From Mesorhizobium sp. B2-7-1 (GTDB taxonomy: Bacteria > Pseudomonadota > Alphaproteobacteria > Rhizobiales > Rhizobiaceae): a DNA stretch of 64,000 bases. This document shows, in pieces, positions 38,702 to 46,442 of this stretch. The stretch is taken from the NCBI RefSeq assembly GCF_006440735.1, contig NZ_VFUA01000016.1:1-64000 (forward strand). Direction: 5' to 3'. A program made the position numbers and the translations under genes. Below the pieces are notes generated by a model. The model made no database searches and was not told the origin of the DNA. It saw only the letters and a list, made by a program, of their open reading frames with translations. Every line of letters starts with the position of its first letter. Position 1 is the stretch's first letter.

Positions 38702-38983
38702 ATGGACCCGCAAGACAGGAAGCGGCCTGAAAAGCCCGAGGAAACTGAAGCTCCGACCATCGAGCAACAGGATTGGGACGATCTCGAGGGCGGCAGAATC
38801 CTGCCCGACAGCGTCGCGGTGAACGGCGACCCGAAGAACGATGCCGAACCGGAGGGAGACCTTCCGGAAGAAGACGATGACAACCCGTTCCAGGAAAGCG
38901 ACGAAGCTCTTCCAGACGATGAGGAAGAACGCGTTTTGTCGCGCGATCCATCCCGGGAAGGCAGCCGGTTTGACGAGATTTAG
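38702..38983 (+). CDS. Small acidic disordered protein
   Basis: The 93-aa product is strongly acidic (EEDDDNPFQESDEALPDDEEE) and begins MDPQDRKRPEKPEETEAPT. It has no Cys, signal or membrane segment. TTGGAGAAG lies just upstream; ATG 38702 is preferred to the in-frame TTG at 38690. An EcfG-type promoter precedes it. No family is recognised; a stress-induced disordered protein is inferred. Confidence 0.65.
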   Translation: MDPQDRKRPEKPEETEAPTIEQQDWDDLEGGRILPDSVAVNGDPKNDAEPEGDLPEEDDDNPFQESDEALPDDEEERVLSRDPSREGSRFDEI

Positions 38984-39112
38984 GGGCGACAGTGGTTCGG
39001 CGGCGTGCCGCATACACTTCTGCCTGTAGGTCCAAAGCGGCGCGGACTGGAGATGGGGGACCAACAGTACAAAGTGGATCGAGCATAACTTGCCGCGAAC
39101 GGCATCATTCGC

Positions 39113-39448
39113 TTAAGGCGAAGCGGGCGGCGAAGGCGGCGTTCGCGGCTGGTCGCCACCTGTACTGGACTGGGGCGTTGGATTCCTATCCACTTGGGTA
39201 CTTTGATCTGCCGGCTGGCCGTTCACAGTGTCTGTCTTCGACATTGCCGGATCCGATGACGTGTCGGAAGCTGGGGCAGTTGAGTTCTGGCTGGGTTGCT
39301 GCGTCGACGGTGATTTAGCCTGTTCCCCATACAATTCAGCGATGCCCCACGCGACGCCGGCCAAAAGCAATCCTCCGATGAGGATGTAAAGCACGTGCGT
39401 GCCGGTTCTACCTTGTCGAGCTTTGTTCGTCGGGACTTCGTTGGCCAT
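39113..39448 (-). CDS. Small membrane-anchored protein with Pro/Ser/Thr-rich tail
   Basis: The 111-aa protein starts MANEVPTNKARQGRTGTHVL, has one helix (VLYILIGGLLLAGVAWGIAE) and a 70-residue Ser/Thr/Pro/Gln tail presumably in the periplasm. GCAGGCACCCGAG precedes the ATG. An EcfG-type promoter is 36 nt upstream. No family is recognised; similar small N-in/C-out proteins occur elsewhere in this window (12027-12344). Confidence 0.6.
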   Translation of the reverse strand: MANEVPTNKARQGRTGTHVLYILIGGLLLAGVAWGIAELYGEQAKSPSTQQPSQNSTAPASDTSSDPAMSKTDTVNGQPADQSTQVDRNPTPQSSTGGDQPRTPPSPPASP

Positions 39449-39483
39449 CTCGGGTGCCTGCTACGGGGGTTACCTGATGGAAC

Positions 39484-39508
39484 AACATGCTGGCCAAGCG
39501 CAGGTTCC
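39484..39508 (-). promoter_or_regulatory. EcfG-type promoter
   Basis: Plus-strand AAC (39484-39486), 17 bases, GTTCC (39504-39508), i.e. GGAAC-N16-tGTT on the minus strand, 36 nt before the 39448 start. Confidence 0.55.
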
Positions 39509-39588
39509 ACTGCAGGGTTCTCCTGCACGGCAAAGGGGTTGCTCACCAACCGCAGCCGCCCACTTTTTGAGGTGATCTGCAGCAGCCT

Positions 39589-39613
39589 GGAACATAAAAG
39601 TCACCTGAAGGTT
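39589..39613 (+). promoter_or_regulatory. EcfG-type promoter
   Basis: GGAAC 39589-39593, 17 bases, GTT 39611-39613 (GGAAC-N16-gGTT), 47 nt before the 53-codon ORF at 39661. It forms a divergent pair with the 39484-39508 site. Confidence 0.55.
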
Positions 39614-39660
39614 CGCCTTGGGAACGGCGTTTGCCGTAATCAACCCCATGGAGTTTTGTG

Positions 39661-39822
39661 ATGGCCAATACCCCTTCGAAAGATCATCGCATTTCGGACA
39701 AGGAAGCTCTGCGGATAGCCGAGCAAACCGACGTTTCCCCGAAACAAGCAAAAGACCTGGCCAAAGAACATGGGAAAGCGAAGGCCAAGGATGAAGCCCG
39801 GAAAACCAAGGACGAAGGCTGA
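39661..39822 (+). CDS. 53-aa Lys/Ala-rich small protein
   Basis: The frame MANTPSKDHRISDKEALRIA continues EQTDVSPKQAKDLAKEHGKA and ends in a Lys-rich KDEARKTKDEG. The middle (ISDKEALRIAEQTDVSPKQAKDL) recalls short DUF3606-type helix pairs, and the tail is like DNA-binding or nucleoid-associated small proteins, but neither is certain. The EcfG-type promoter 47 nt upstream supports expression. Confidence 0.55.
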   Translation: MANTPSKDHRISDKEALRIAEQTDVSPKQAKDLAKEHGKAKAKDEARKTKDEG

Positions 39823-39867
39823 GTCTGACGTATCAAGCGTTTCAAATCTAGCGATCGTAATAGCTCG

Positions 39868-41211
39868 TCACGAAGCCGGCGCCGCCGCGGTCACCCGCCA
39901 TACCGTGTTGCCGACATCGTCGGCAATCAGCAGCGCGCCGGATTTATCGACGGCTACGCCGACGGGACGGCCCCTCGCCTCGCCCTTGTCGTTGAGGAAG
40001 CCGGTGACGACGTCCTGCGCCATGCCGTTCGGATGCCCGCCACTGAACGGCACGAAGACCACTTTGTAACCGTTGAAGCGGGAGCGGTCCCAACTGCCAT
40101 GCTCGCCGACAAAGGCGCCGCCGCGATAGGATTGCGGCAGGTTGCTTGCGGTGTAGAAGGCAAGCCCGAGCGGCGCGACATGCGAGCTCAGCGCGTAGTC
40201 CGGCGGAATGGCCTTCGCCACCATGTCCGGCCGCTGCGGCATCACGCGCGGATCGACATGCTGGCCATAATAGCTGTAGGGCCAGCCATAGAAGGCGCCG
40301 TCCTTCACCGAGGTCATGTAGTCCGGCACCAGGTTCGGCCCGAGCTCGTCGCGCTCGTTGACCACCGTCCAGAGCGCCTTGCTTTCCGGTTCGAACGATA
40401 GCCCATTCGGGTTGCGCAGCCCGCTGGCGAAAATCCGCGAGCGGCCAGTGGCGCGGTCGACCTCCCAGATCGCGGCGCGGTCCTTTTCGGCCTGGATGCC
40501 GTTCTCGGTGATGTTGCTGTTCGAGCCGACGCCGACATAGAGCAGCGAACCGTCAGGGCTAGCCACCAGGCTCTTCGTCCAGTGGTGATCGATCGGCCCG
40601 CCTGGCAGCTGCGTCAGCACCGTGCCCGGCGCCGTGATCTTGGTGTCGCCCGGCTGGTAGGGATAGCGCATGATCGCGTCCGTGTTGGCGACATAGAGAT
40701 CGTTGCCGACCAGCGCCACGCCGAAGGGCGAGTTGAGATGGTCGAGGAACACGCCCTTGTAGTCCGGCTTGCCGTCGCCATTGGTGTCGCGCAACAGCGT
40801 GATGCGGTTGCTCGGCCCGGTGTCGCCGCCGGAGGTGACCCAGCCTTCCACCCAACCCATGACGATGTCCTTGGGCCGCTTGACCGATGCTTCGGTCGGC
40901 GCCTTCGACTCCACCACCAGGATGTCGCCATTGGGCAGCACGTAAAGCGAGCGCGGGTGCTGAAGCCCCTTGGCCATCGCCTCGATCTGCAGGCCTTGCG
41001 CAACAGTCGGCTTTTCGTCGTTTTTCCAGCCGACCACCGAGGCCAGATGCATCGGCGGGAACAGGTACTGGTTTATCTCCGGCAGCTTCGGATTGGGACC
41101 GACCTGGGTGTTCGGGTCGGTGTTGTCGTCGCTGCAGCCGGCAACGCCCAGGGCCATTGCACAGCAAAGCGCCGCCGTCGTCCTTCTTATCGCGCTATCA
41201 AACCGTCTCAT
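39868..41211 (-). CDS. PQQ-dependent sugar dehydrogenase-like lipoprotein (sorbosone dehydrogenase family)
   Basis: The 447-aa protein has a lipoprotein signal (AALCCAMALGVAGC) and a six-bladed propeller of the L-sorbosone dehydrogenase/YliI-Asd type: GLQHPRSLYVLPNGDILVVE, ITLLRDTNGDGKPDYKGVFL, DHHWTKSLVASPDGSLLYVG, GLRNPNGLSFEP, and VGEHGSWDRSRFNGYKVVFV. Such enzymes use PQQ and act on sugars or aldehydes in the periplasm. It follows the DUF2231 gene with a 14-nt overlap and probably shares the EcfG-type promoter at 41685-41709. Confidence 0.88.
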   Translation of the reverse strand: MRRFDSAIRRTTAALCCAMALGVAGCSDDNTDPNTQVGPNPKLPEINQYLFPPMHLASVVGWKNDEKPTVAQGLQIEAMAKGLQHPRSLYVLPNGDILVVESKAPTEASVKRPKDIVMGWVEGWVTSGGDTGPSNRITLLRDTNGDGKPDYKGVFLDHLNSPFGVALVGNDLYVANTDAIMRYPYQPGDTKITAPGTVLTQLPGGPIDHHWTKSLVASPDGSLLYVGVGSNSNITENGIQAEKDRAAIWEVDRATGRSRIFASGLRNPNGLSFEPESKALWTVVNERDELGPNLVPDYMTSVKDGAFYGWPYSYYGQHVDPRVMPQRPDMVAKAIPPDYALSSHVAPLGLAFYTASNLPQSYRGGAFVGEHGSWDRSRFNGYKVVFVPFSGGHPNGMAQDVVTGFLNDKGEARGRPVGVAVDKSGALLIADDVGNTVWRVTAAAPAS

Positions 41212-41650
41212 CGGCCACTCCTACGTGATGCCGGTAGACCAGCGCCCAGCCGAGCCAGCCGGTGAAGATCAGGATGATCACCACCAGCGCCGACAGGATC
41301 AGCCCGGTCGGCACGACGGACGTCCATGCGTCGCGCGTGTGGATCAGCATGTTGAAGAAGGACAGAACGAGCACCACGAGGTTGCCGGCCATGTGCAGCC
41401 ACGCGGTGGGCTGGTCTCGTATCTTGCGGCCGCCTAGAAAGTCGGTAAGCCCCGCTATGGCGGCCAGGATGCCGACGATGACGCCAACGGTGAGGAGCCA
41501 GGCCGAGAAATTGGCCCAGGTCATTTCGGCTGTTCGCCAGTAGGCGATATCGGTGAGCAAGGTCCCGACGAAACAGGCGATCGGGATGGTGACGAGCATT
41601 GGGTGTATAGGATGGCCGGCTATGCTGGCCGTGGATCGCGGATTGTCCAT
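41198..41650 (-). CDS. DUF2231 membrane protein
   Basis: The 150-aa protein starts MDNPRSTASIAGHPIHPMLV, where GHPIHPM is the DUF2231 signature, and has four helices (VTIPIACFVGTLLTDIAYWR; FSAWLLTVGVIVGILAAIAG; LVVLVLSFFNMLIHTRDAWT; GLILSALVVIILIFTGWLGW). DUF2231 proteins often accompany PQQ or molybdenum oxidoreductases and may bind heme or transfer electrons; this is not proven. AGGAG 8 nt upstream fixes ATG 41650. Confidence 0.88.
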   Translation of the reverse strand: MDNPRSTASIAGHPIHPMLVTIPIACFVGTLLTDIAYWRTAEMTWANFSAWLLTVGVIVGILAAIAGLTDFLGGRKIRDQPTAWLHMAGNLVVLVLSFFNMLIHTRDAWTSVVPTGLILSALVVIILIFTGWLGWALVYRHHVGVADETV

Positions 41651-41684
41651 GGGATGCTCCTTTCCGCGCTGCTGGTGGAAATCC

Positions 41685-41709
41685 AACAGGGCGAAAAGGC
41701 GAATGTTCC
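41685..41709 (-). promoter_or_regulatory. EcfG-type promoter of the DUF2231/sorbosone-dehydrogenase operon
   Basis: Plus-strand AAC (41685-41687), 17 bases, GTTCC (41705-41709), i.e. GGAAC-N17-GTT on the minus strand, 35 nt before the 41650 start. Confidence 0.55.
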
Positions 41710-41755
41710 ACCAAATTGATTCGGTCACCGGAAGGTGATCGCGCAGGCGGCGCTG

Positions 41756-41953
41756 CTATTTGCTCCGTTTCGTTTTCACGGCATCGCGCAGTCCGCGTCT
41801 ATCGGGATCTTTCAGGTTTTCACCCGCAGCATCGCGATCCTTGTCCGGATTGTCTTGCGCGGGCAGATAGCCGGGCGGCCGATTTTCGGGCGGACCTTCC
41901 CAGCGCGGCTTTTGCTCGGTAGTGCCGGGAGCACCGTTGCGTCGCGAAGCCAT
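41756..41953 (-). CDS. Small hydrophilic hypothetical protein
   Basis: The 65-aa product (MASRRNGAPGTTEQKPRWEG, later PPGYLPAQDNPDKDRDAAGE) is Pro/Asp/Arg-rich with no membrane segment. AGGAGG 7 nt upstream fixes ATG 41953; the longer open frame (to 42076) has no comparable site and would cross the promoter. An EcfG-type promoter lies about 70 nt upstream. No family is recognised. Confidence 0.6.
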   Translation of the reverse strand: MASRRNGAPGTTEQKPRWEGPPENRPPGYLPAQDNPDKDRDAAGENLKDPDRRGLRDAVKTKRSK

Positions 41954-42023
41954 ACTGGCCTCCTCACCTTTAGGCATTTTTGCGTGGCGAGCATTGACCT
42001 CTCGCGTCGCTTCATATTCAGCC

Positions 42024-42048
42024 AACCAACCAGCGACCAGACGGTTCC
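42024..42048 (-). promoter_or_regulatory. EcfG-type promoter
   Basis: Plus-strand AAC (42024-42026), 17 bases, GTTCC (42044-42048), i.e. GGAAC-N17-GTT on the minus strand, pointing to the 41953 start. Confidence 0.5.
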
Positions 42049-42240
42049 ACGCCAGGTCGCAGTAATCGTCCCGCAAGCCCTAGCCGAGAGGCGCCGACGC
42101 GACTGCTCTTGGTGACGACGCCCAACCTCGACGAGGGCGGAAAAATTGTGGCGATCGCGCCCATCAGCGTTGAAGAAACCGAACACCCACATCCGTTCAG
42201 CCGACGGCCGGCTGCGCCAGGGAACAGGCGGCCCAGCGCC

Positions 42241-42453
42241 TTATCTAGGTCTCGGCCCTATCCGGCTGATATCGACAGCATCCGGCAAATGCGGGTGCTT
42301 CGTCGCCTTGATTGACGACGTGGTGGTGGCATCTGGTGGCAACAGGATCACCATCTTTCCCAGATGGTGCTGCGGCCAGATCGGTTCACTGGCGAATACG
42401 AAAACGACCCAGATTGCGCATGCTAGGAGAAGGATAGCAAAAGAGGTTTGCAA
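42241..42453 (-). CDS. Possible 70-aa protein with signal-like N-terminus
   Basis: A TTG-initiated frame encodes a hydrophobic start (TSFAILLLACAIWVVFVFAS) followed by EPIWPQHHLGKMVILLPPDA and a polar tail. GGGGA lies about 7 nt upstream of the TTG. The signal-like head and the predicted break after FAS are protein-like, but the alternative start, short length and lack of a recognised family leave doubt. Confidence 0.35.
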   Translation of the reverse strand: MQTSFAILLLACAIWVVFVFASEPIWPQHHLGKMVILLPPDATTTSSIKATKHPHLPDAVDISRIGPRPR

Positions 42454-42480
42454 TCAATTCCCCGAATGCATGCGGCTGCA

Positions 42481-42527
42481 CTTTCTTAAAAACAAGCACC
42501 CGCCACCACCTGCGAAGCGGGTGCTTG
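42481..42527 (-). terminator. Rho-independent terminator, minus strand
   Basis: An 11-bp perfect inverted repeat (42493-42503 pairing with 42517-42527; arm CAAGCACCCGC) with a 13-base loop is followed, on the minus strand, by TTTTTAAG. It lies about 150 nt downstream of the decayed minus-strand gene at 42678-42841 and was probably its terminator. The surrounding 42530-42677 shows no other gene. Confidence 0.6.
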
Positions 42528-42677
42528 CAATCGTGACCGGCAATGAAGGGACTCGTTACTCGCCGGTCTCGGGATCAAATGAGACTGGCGTCAGATTGTT
42601 TCAGCTGCCGGACTAATACGCTACGAGATGCGACCTAAGTCGCAATTGGGTTGAGGTTCAGAATTCTGGCGGTGATA

Positions 42678-42841
42678 TCAGCGTAAGCGCAGCAGCACTT
42701 TCGCCTCGCGAACGAGCGAGGCCACATTGAGCACCCGGCAGCATACCGACTTCAATCGCTTGTTTCTCAGTTATGCCGATCTCCCGAACCCAACCGCTGG
42801 ACAGCACCTTTGCGCGAGATCACGAGGCGCTCAGATGTCAT
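42678..42841 (-). pseudogene. Frameshifted paralogue of the 60-aa protein at 48639-48821
   Basis: One minus-strand frame reads SGWVREIGITEKQAIEVGML and a second frame, starting about 10 bases on, reads LNVASLVREAKVLLRLR then stop. Joined by removing one base near 42730-42737, this gives GITEKQ...LPGLNVASLVREAK, which matches GITKAE...LLGLNWASLVREAK in the intact 48639-48821 protein. The upstream end (MTSERLVISRKGAV, ATG 42841) is in yet another frame. The gene therefore looks broken by at least one indel. Confidence 0.55.
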
Positions 42842-43017
42842 GGGACAATCCTCGATCTGGCGAAACCATCTAGTCGGAGTTTGTTCCGAGGGACTATCGC
42901 ATGTTATTGCATGCGTACCAGCAGATGCGCATCGTTCTATCGTCGTTCGCCTTCGCATGGCACGCGAACGTTTGGTAGCCAACTTTGATGCTCCCGCCAT
43001 ATTGAGGGAGAAAATCG

Positions 43018-43242
43018 ATGTCGGAAGTCCCGAGATATCTCGACCACATGCTCGAATGCCCGTACTGCCTTACAATAAGGCTGCGGATTCCGGCGAATGC
43101 CGTTCCGTCCACGAAAATCACGTGCACCGACTGCGGCCGGTATCTCGGCACATGGGATGAACTGCAAACCGACTTTGAACAACAAGGCGGCCAGAACGGC
43201 GTCTTTCGCCTTGATAAGGGTCGTATCGAGCGCGTTGAATAA
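43018..43242 (+). CDS. Small zinc-ribbon-like protein
   Basis: The 74-aa protein has two Cys pairs, CPYC (residue about 14) and CTDCG (about 36), in MSEVPRYLDHMLECPYCLTI ... ITCTDCGRYLGTWDELQTDF, a pattern typical of a single zinc ribbon. GAGGGAG 8 nt upstream fixes the start. There is no signal peptide; a cytoplasmic regulator or metal-binding accessory is possible. It lies 128 nt before the molybdoenzyme gene, which has its own promoter. Confidence 0.75.
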   Translation: MSEVPRYLDHMLECPYCLTIRLRIPANAVPSTKITCTDCGRYLGTWDELQTDFEQQGGQNGVFRLDKGRIERVE

Positions 43243-43313
43243 ATCCTAGCTGACCGGCCCTGCCCTGTTCCATTGGAAGAACGCGGCAACCTGGCCGATG
43301 ATATCTCTCAACC

Positions 43314-43338
43314 GGAACATAGTGGCACCGGAAAGGTT
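43314..43338 (+). promoter_or_regulatory. EcfG-type promoter for YdeP-like gene
   Basis: GGAAC 43314-43318, 17 bases, GTT 43336-43338 (GGAAC-N16-gGTT), 32 nt before ATG 43371. Confidence 0.6.
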
Positions 43339-43370
43339 GGGGCTTAAAGCGATAACCACCGAGCCCCGCC

Positions 43371-45677
43371 ATGCAGCCCTCCACCTCCGACCATGTTGAA
43401 ATCCGCAAGTACGATCACCCGACCGGAGGCTGGGGATCCCTCAAATCATTGATCCGCAAAGCGCGCGGCGAAGGCCTGCTGATGTCGGGCATTTGGAACA
43501 CGCTGCTCAAGCAGAACAAGGCCGACGGCTATATGTGTGTCTCCTGCTCCTGGGCAAAGCCTGCCCAGCCGCGTCCTTTCGAATTCTGCGAGAACGGCGC
43601 CAAGGCCACGATCTGGGACCAGACGAAACGGCGCTGCGGTCCGGAGTTCTTCGCGGCCCATCCCGTGAACGAGTTGCTCGACTGGCCCGATCATGATCTC
43701 GAAAAACAGGGCCGGCTGATTGAGCCAATGCGCTACAACGAGGTCACCGACAAATACGAGCCGGTGTCGTGGGAAGCCGCGTTCCGCGATATAGGCGAAG
43801 AACTCCGGAAGCTCGATCCGAAATCGGTGGTGTTCTACACCTCGGGCCGCGCCTCGCTCGAGGCGTCGTTCATGTATCAGCTGTTCGCGCGAATCTACGG
43901 CTCGGGCAATCTGCCAGACTCCTCCAACATGTGCCACGAGTCCACCTCGGTCGGCCTGCCCGAGTCCATCGGCTCGCCGGTCGGAACCGTGCAATTGGAG
44001 GACTTCAGCCATTGCGACCTGATGTTCTTCTTCGGCCACAACACCGGCGTGAGCGCGCCACGATTGCTTCACCCGATCGAGGAGGCGCGCCAGCGCGGCA
44101 TACCCGTCATCACTTTCAACCCATTGCCGGAGCGCGGCCTGAAGCGCTTCAAAAATCCGCAGAGTCCGGTCGAGATGCTATCGCCGGGCGCCGGCACTAG
44201 GATGTCCAGCGATTTCTTCCAGATCCGCGGCGGCGGCGACATCGCCGCCATGACCGGCATTGCGAAAGCCGTTCTGGCGCTCGATGACGCGGCGAAGAAG
44301 GCCGGCGCACAGCGCGTTCTCGACACGGCCTTCATAGAGGAACACACGCACGGTTTCGATGAGTTCGAAGCCTATCTGCGGCGCACATCTTGGGAAAAGA
44401 TCGAAGCGCGCTCGGGCATCGCGCGCGCCGATCTCGAGCATGTGGCGGACGTTTACAGCAAAGCGTCGGCGGTCATCGGCAATTACGGCATGGGCCTGAC
44501 ACAGCACCGGCACGGGACGGAGAACGTCCATATGCTTTGCAACCTGCTGCTGATGCGCGGCAATATCGGCAAACCGGGCGCCGGCGTGTCTCCGCTTCGC
44601 GGCCATTCCAATGTCCAGGGCCAACGCACCGTCGGCATCTCCGAAAAACCCGAGCTGGTGCCGCTCGACAAATTCGCCGAATTCTACCAGTTCGATCCGC
44701 CGCGCGAGAAAGGCCGCGACACCGTCGAGACATGCGAAGGCGTGATCGACGGCTCGGTCAAGGCCTTCATCGGGCTGGGCGGAAATTTCGTGCGCGCCGT
44801 TCCCGAGACCGGTCTTGTCGAAGACGCTTGGCGGCATCTGAGATTGCATGTCCAGATCGCCACGAAGCTGAACCGCAGTCACCTGATACCGGGAGCCGTC
44901 ACCTATCTGCTGCCCTGCCTCTCACGGATCGAAAAAGATTTGCAGGCTGCTGGAGAGCAGCATGTCTCGATGGAGGATTCCACCGCCTGCATCCATGGTT
45001 CCTTTGGCTATCGTCCGCCGGCGGGCGCCAACCTGCTCTCCGAGCCGCGCATAGTTGCCGAGCTTGCAAAGGCGACGGTCGCGGGGAGAAGCTCAATTCC
45101 GTGGGATGAATGGGTGGCAGACTATGCGCGCGTGCGCGACGAGATCGAGCGCTGCTTCCCCGACCATTTCAAGGATTTCAACAAACGCTTCCTGATGCCG
45201 GGCGGATTTCATCGCGACATCAAGGCCTCGAAGCGAGTGTGGCAGACGCCGAACAAGAAGGCGAACTTCAAACCGCCGACGATGCTGGAGACGGATCCCG
45301 ATATCAATGTTTCGCGATCGGACGTGCTGACATTGATTACCGTTCGCTCGAACGATCAGTTCAACACTACGATCTACGGCTATCGTGACCGGCTGCGCGG
45401 CATCAATGGAACGCGGATGGTGCTGCTCATGAACGCGCACGATATCGAGCGGCTAGGACTGCAAGACGGCGAGGAGATCGATCTGGAATCCGCCGCAGAC
45501 GACGGCGTCGAGCGCCGTGTCCGCGGGCTGCGCGTGACGCCCTACCCAATTCCGTGCGGAGATTGCGCAGGTTATTACCCTGAGCTCAATCCGCTTATTC
45601 CACTATGGCACCGAGCCGAAAAGGCACATGTGCCGGCAGCAAAGTCGGTGCCGGTCCGCATCGTGACGCCTGGCTGA
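43371..45677 (+). CDS. FdhF/YdeP-family molybdopterin oxidoreductase
   Basis: The 768-aa protein belongs to the formate-dehydrogenase-H-like YdeP family: KADGYMCVSCSWAKPAQPRP, MRYNEVTDKYEPVSWEAAFR, SSNMCHESTSVGLPESIGSP (position of the Mo ligand region), GVSPLRGHSNVQGQRTVGIS, and the C-terminal MGD domain with RSNDQFNTTIYGYRDRLRGI. YdeP is linked to acid resistance in E. coli; its substrate is unknown. It is predicted to be cytoplasmic (no Tat signal). It is a single-gene unit with an EcfG-type promoter and an inverted repeat behind it. Confidence 0.9.
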   Translation: MQPSTSDHVEIRKYDHPTGGWGSLKSLIRKARGEGLLMSGIWNTLLKQNKADGYMCVSCSWAKPAQPRPFEFCENGAKATIWDQTKRRCGPEFFAAHPVNELLDWPDHDLEKQGRLIEPMRYNEVTDKYEPVSWEAAFRDIGEELRKLDPKSVVFYTSGRASLEASFMYQLFARIYGSGNLPDSSNMCHESTSVGLPESIGSPVGTVQLEDFSHCDLMFFFGHNTGVSAPRLLHPIEEARQRGIPVITFNPLPERGLKRFKNPQSPVEMLSPGAGTRMSSDFFQIRGGGDIAAMTGIAKAVLALDDAAKKAGAQRVLDTAFIEEHTHGFDEFEAYLRRTSWEKIEARSGIARADLEHVADVYSKASAVIGNYGMGLTQHRHGTENVHMLCNLLLMRGNIGKPGAGVSPLRGHSNVQGQRTVGISEKPELVPLDKFAEFYQFDPPREKGRDTVETCEGVIDGSVKAFIGLGGNFVRAVPETGLVEDAWRHLRLHVQIATKLNRSHLIPGAVTYLLPCLSRIEKDLQAAGEQHVSMEDSTACIHGSFGYRPPAGANLLSEPRIVAELAKATVAGRSSIPWDEWVADYARVRDEIERCFPDHFKDFNKRFLMPGGFHRDIKASKRVWQTPNKKANFKPPTMLETDPDINVSRSDVLTLITVRSNDQFNTTIYGYRDRLRGINGTRMVLLMNAHDIERLGLQDGEEIDLESAADDGVERRVRGLRVTPYPIPCGDCAGYYPELNPLIPLWHRAEKAHVPAAKSVPVRIVTPG

Positions 45678-45707
45678 GGCTGGCTGGTGAAATGACTGAC
45701 GCACGAC

Positions 45708-45752
45708 GCCCGGCCTGCGAGTTTGCCCGAGATACAGGAACGCAGGCCGGGC
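45708..45752. terminator. Long perfect inverted repeat behind the YdeP-like gene
   Basis: GCCCGGCCTGCG (45708-45719) and CGCAGGCCGGGC (45741-45752) form a 12-bp perfect stem with a 21-base loop, 31 nt after the stop codon. There is no T-tract on either side, so it may be a mRNA-stabilising hairpin or a Rho-linked terminator rather than an intrinsic one. Confidence 0.5.
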
Positions 45753-45862
45753 CGGGCCTAAGTGAGGGCACAAAGGCCCAGTAATTTTGCTACACGTTCG
45801 ACGGCGCCGCCTTAACATAGGTTGTTGATGGAGACGGCAATTGAGCGCTTCTGTTGGGCGAA

Positions 45863-46147
45863 ATGGTCAGCGGCAAAGCGATCATGCGTTCGGAACGCAC
45901 CAAACGTTTTCGCAAACCGGTTATCGTGCAGCCAGGCCGGGTCGATCGTGATCGGGTTGTGGTCAGCGTGCTGGACGCAGCCGAGGTGCTTCTGCACACT
46001 TGGCCGAAGCCGGAGTCCAGCGCGCGACATCATGCAATTAAGGCATGTTTGTCGGTTTTGCGGGACGGCAAGCCGCCCCGGGTGGCGCGTGAGGCCTTTG
46101 TCGCCGCCGCAAAGGATGCAAGGATTTTCCTAGGCGACAAGGCTTGA
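45863..46147 (+). CDS. DUF982 family protein
   Basis: The 94-aa protein shows the DUF982 pattern: PVIVQPGRVDRDRVVVSVLD, AAEVLLHTWPKPESSARHHA, IKACLSVLRDG and ARIFLGD. In this family W-P, the A-x-x-x-C helix and the A-F-x-A-A segment (REAFVAAAKDA) are conserved. Function is unknown; DUF982 genes are numerous in rhizobia. The start is uncertain: ATG 45863 (MVSGKAIM), ATG 45884 (MRSERTKR) or TTG 45854. Confidence 0.75.
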   Translation: MVSGKAIMRSERTKRFRKPVIVQPGRVDRDRVVVSVLDAAEVLLHTWPKPESSARHHAIKACLSVLRDGKPPRVAREAFVAAAKDARIFLGDKA

Positions 46148-46442
46148 CGCTATTTCCTGCGGGCTCCTTGCCGAGCGCCTTGTGCAGTGTGCCAAGGCGG
46201 ACAAAGGCTAGTGTCACCCGATCCGATCCAGCAACAGTCGGGACTGCCGCAGCAAATGTGGCTCCCGGCGATGGCCGAGCCGGTTTCGCCGATCAGACGC
46301 TCCGCGCGTCGGCGGGCTTGGAGAAGATTTCAGATCACTTTGGTTGCGACGCGAGCGCAGACCGTCCATGATGCCGAACAGCGGGGCAAGCCGGATGTTC
46401 CACAGGCAACCGGACGAGTCCGGCAAATAGCGGACTAAGATG
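46148..46442. other. Intergenic stretch with no gene recognised
   Basis: Short frames exist on both strands, but none has family-like sequence, a good ribosome site or an EcfG-type promoter. No repeat or terminator stands out. Confidence 0.5.

Noticed and set aside
42864..42887. Possible EcfG promoter upstream of the broken duplicate
   Set aside because: The gap between GGAAC and GTT is 16 bases, one fewer than at every accepted site.
42767..43000. 77-codon minus-strand ORF
   Set aside because: Only its C-terminal part (from ATG 42841) seems protein-like, and that is better explained as part of the frameshifted duplicate at 42678-42841.
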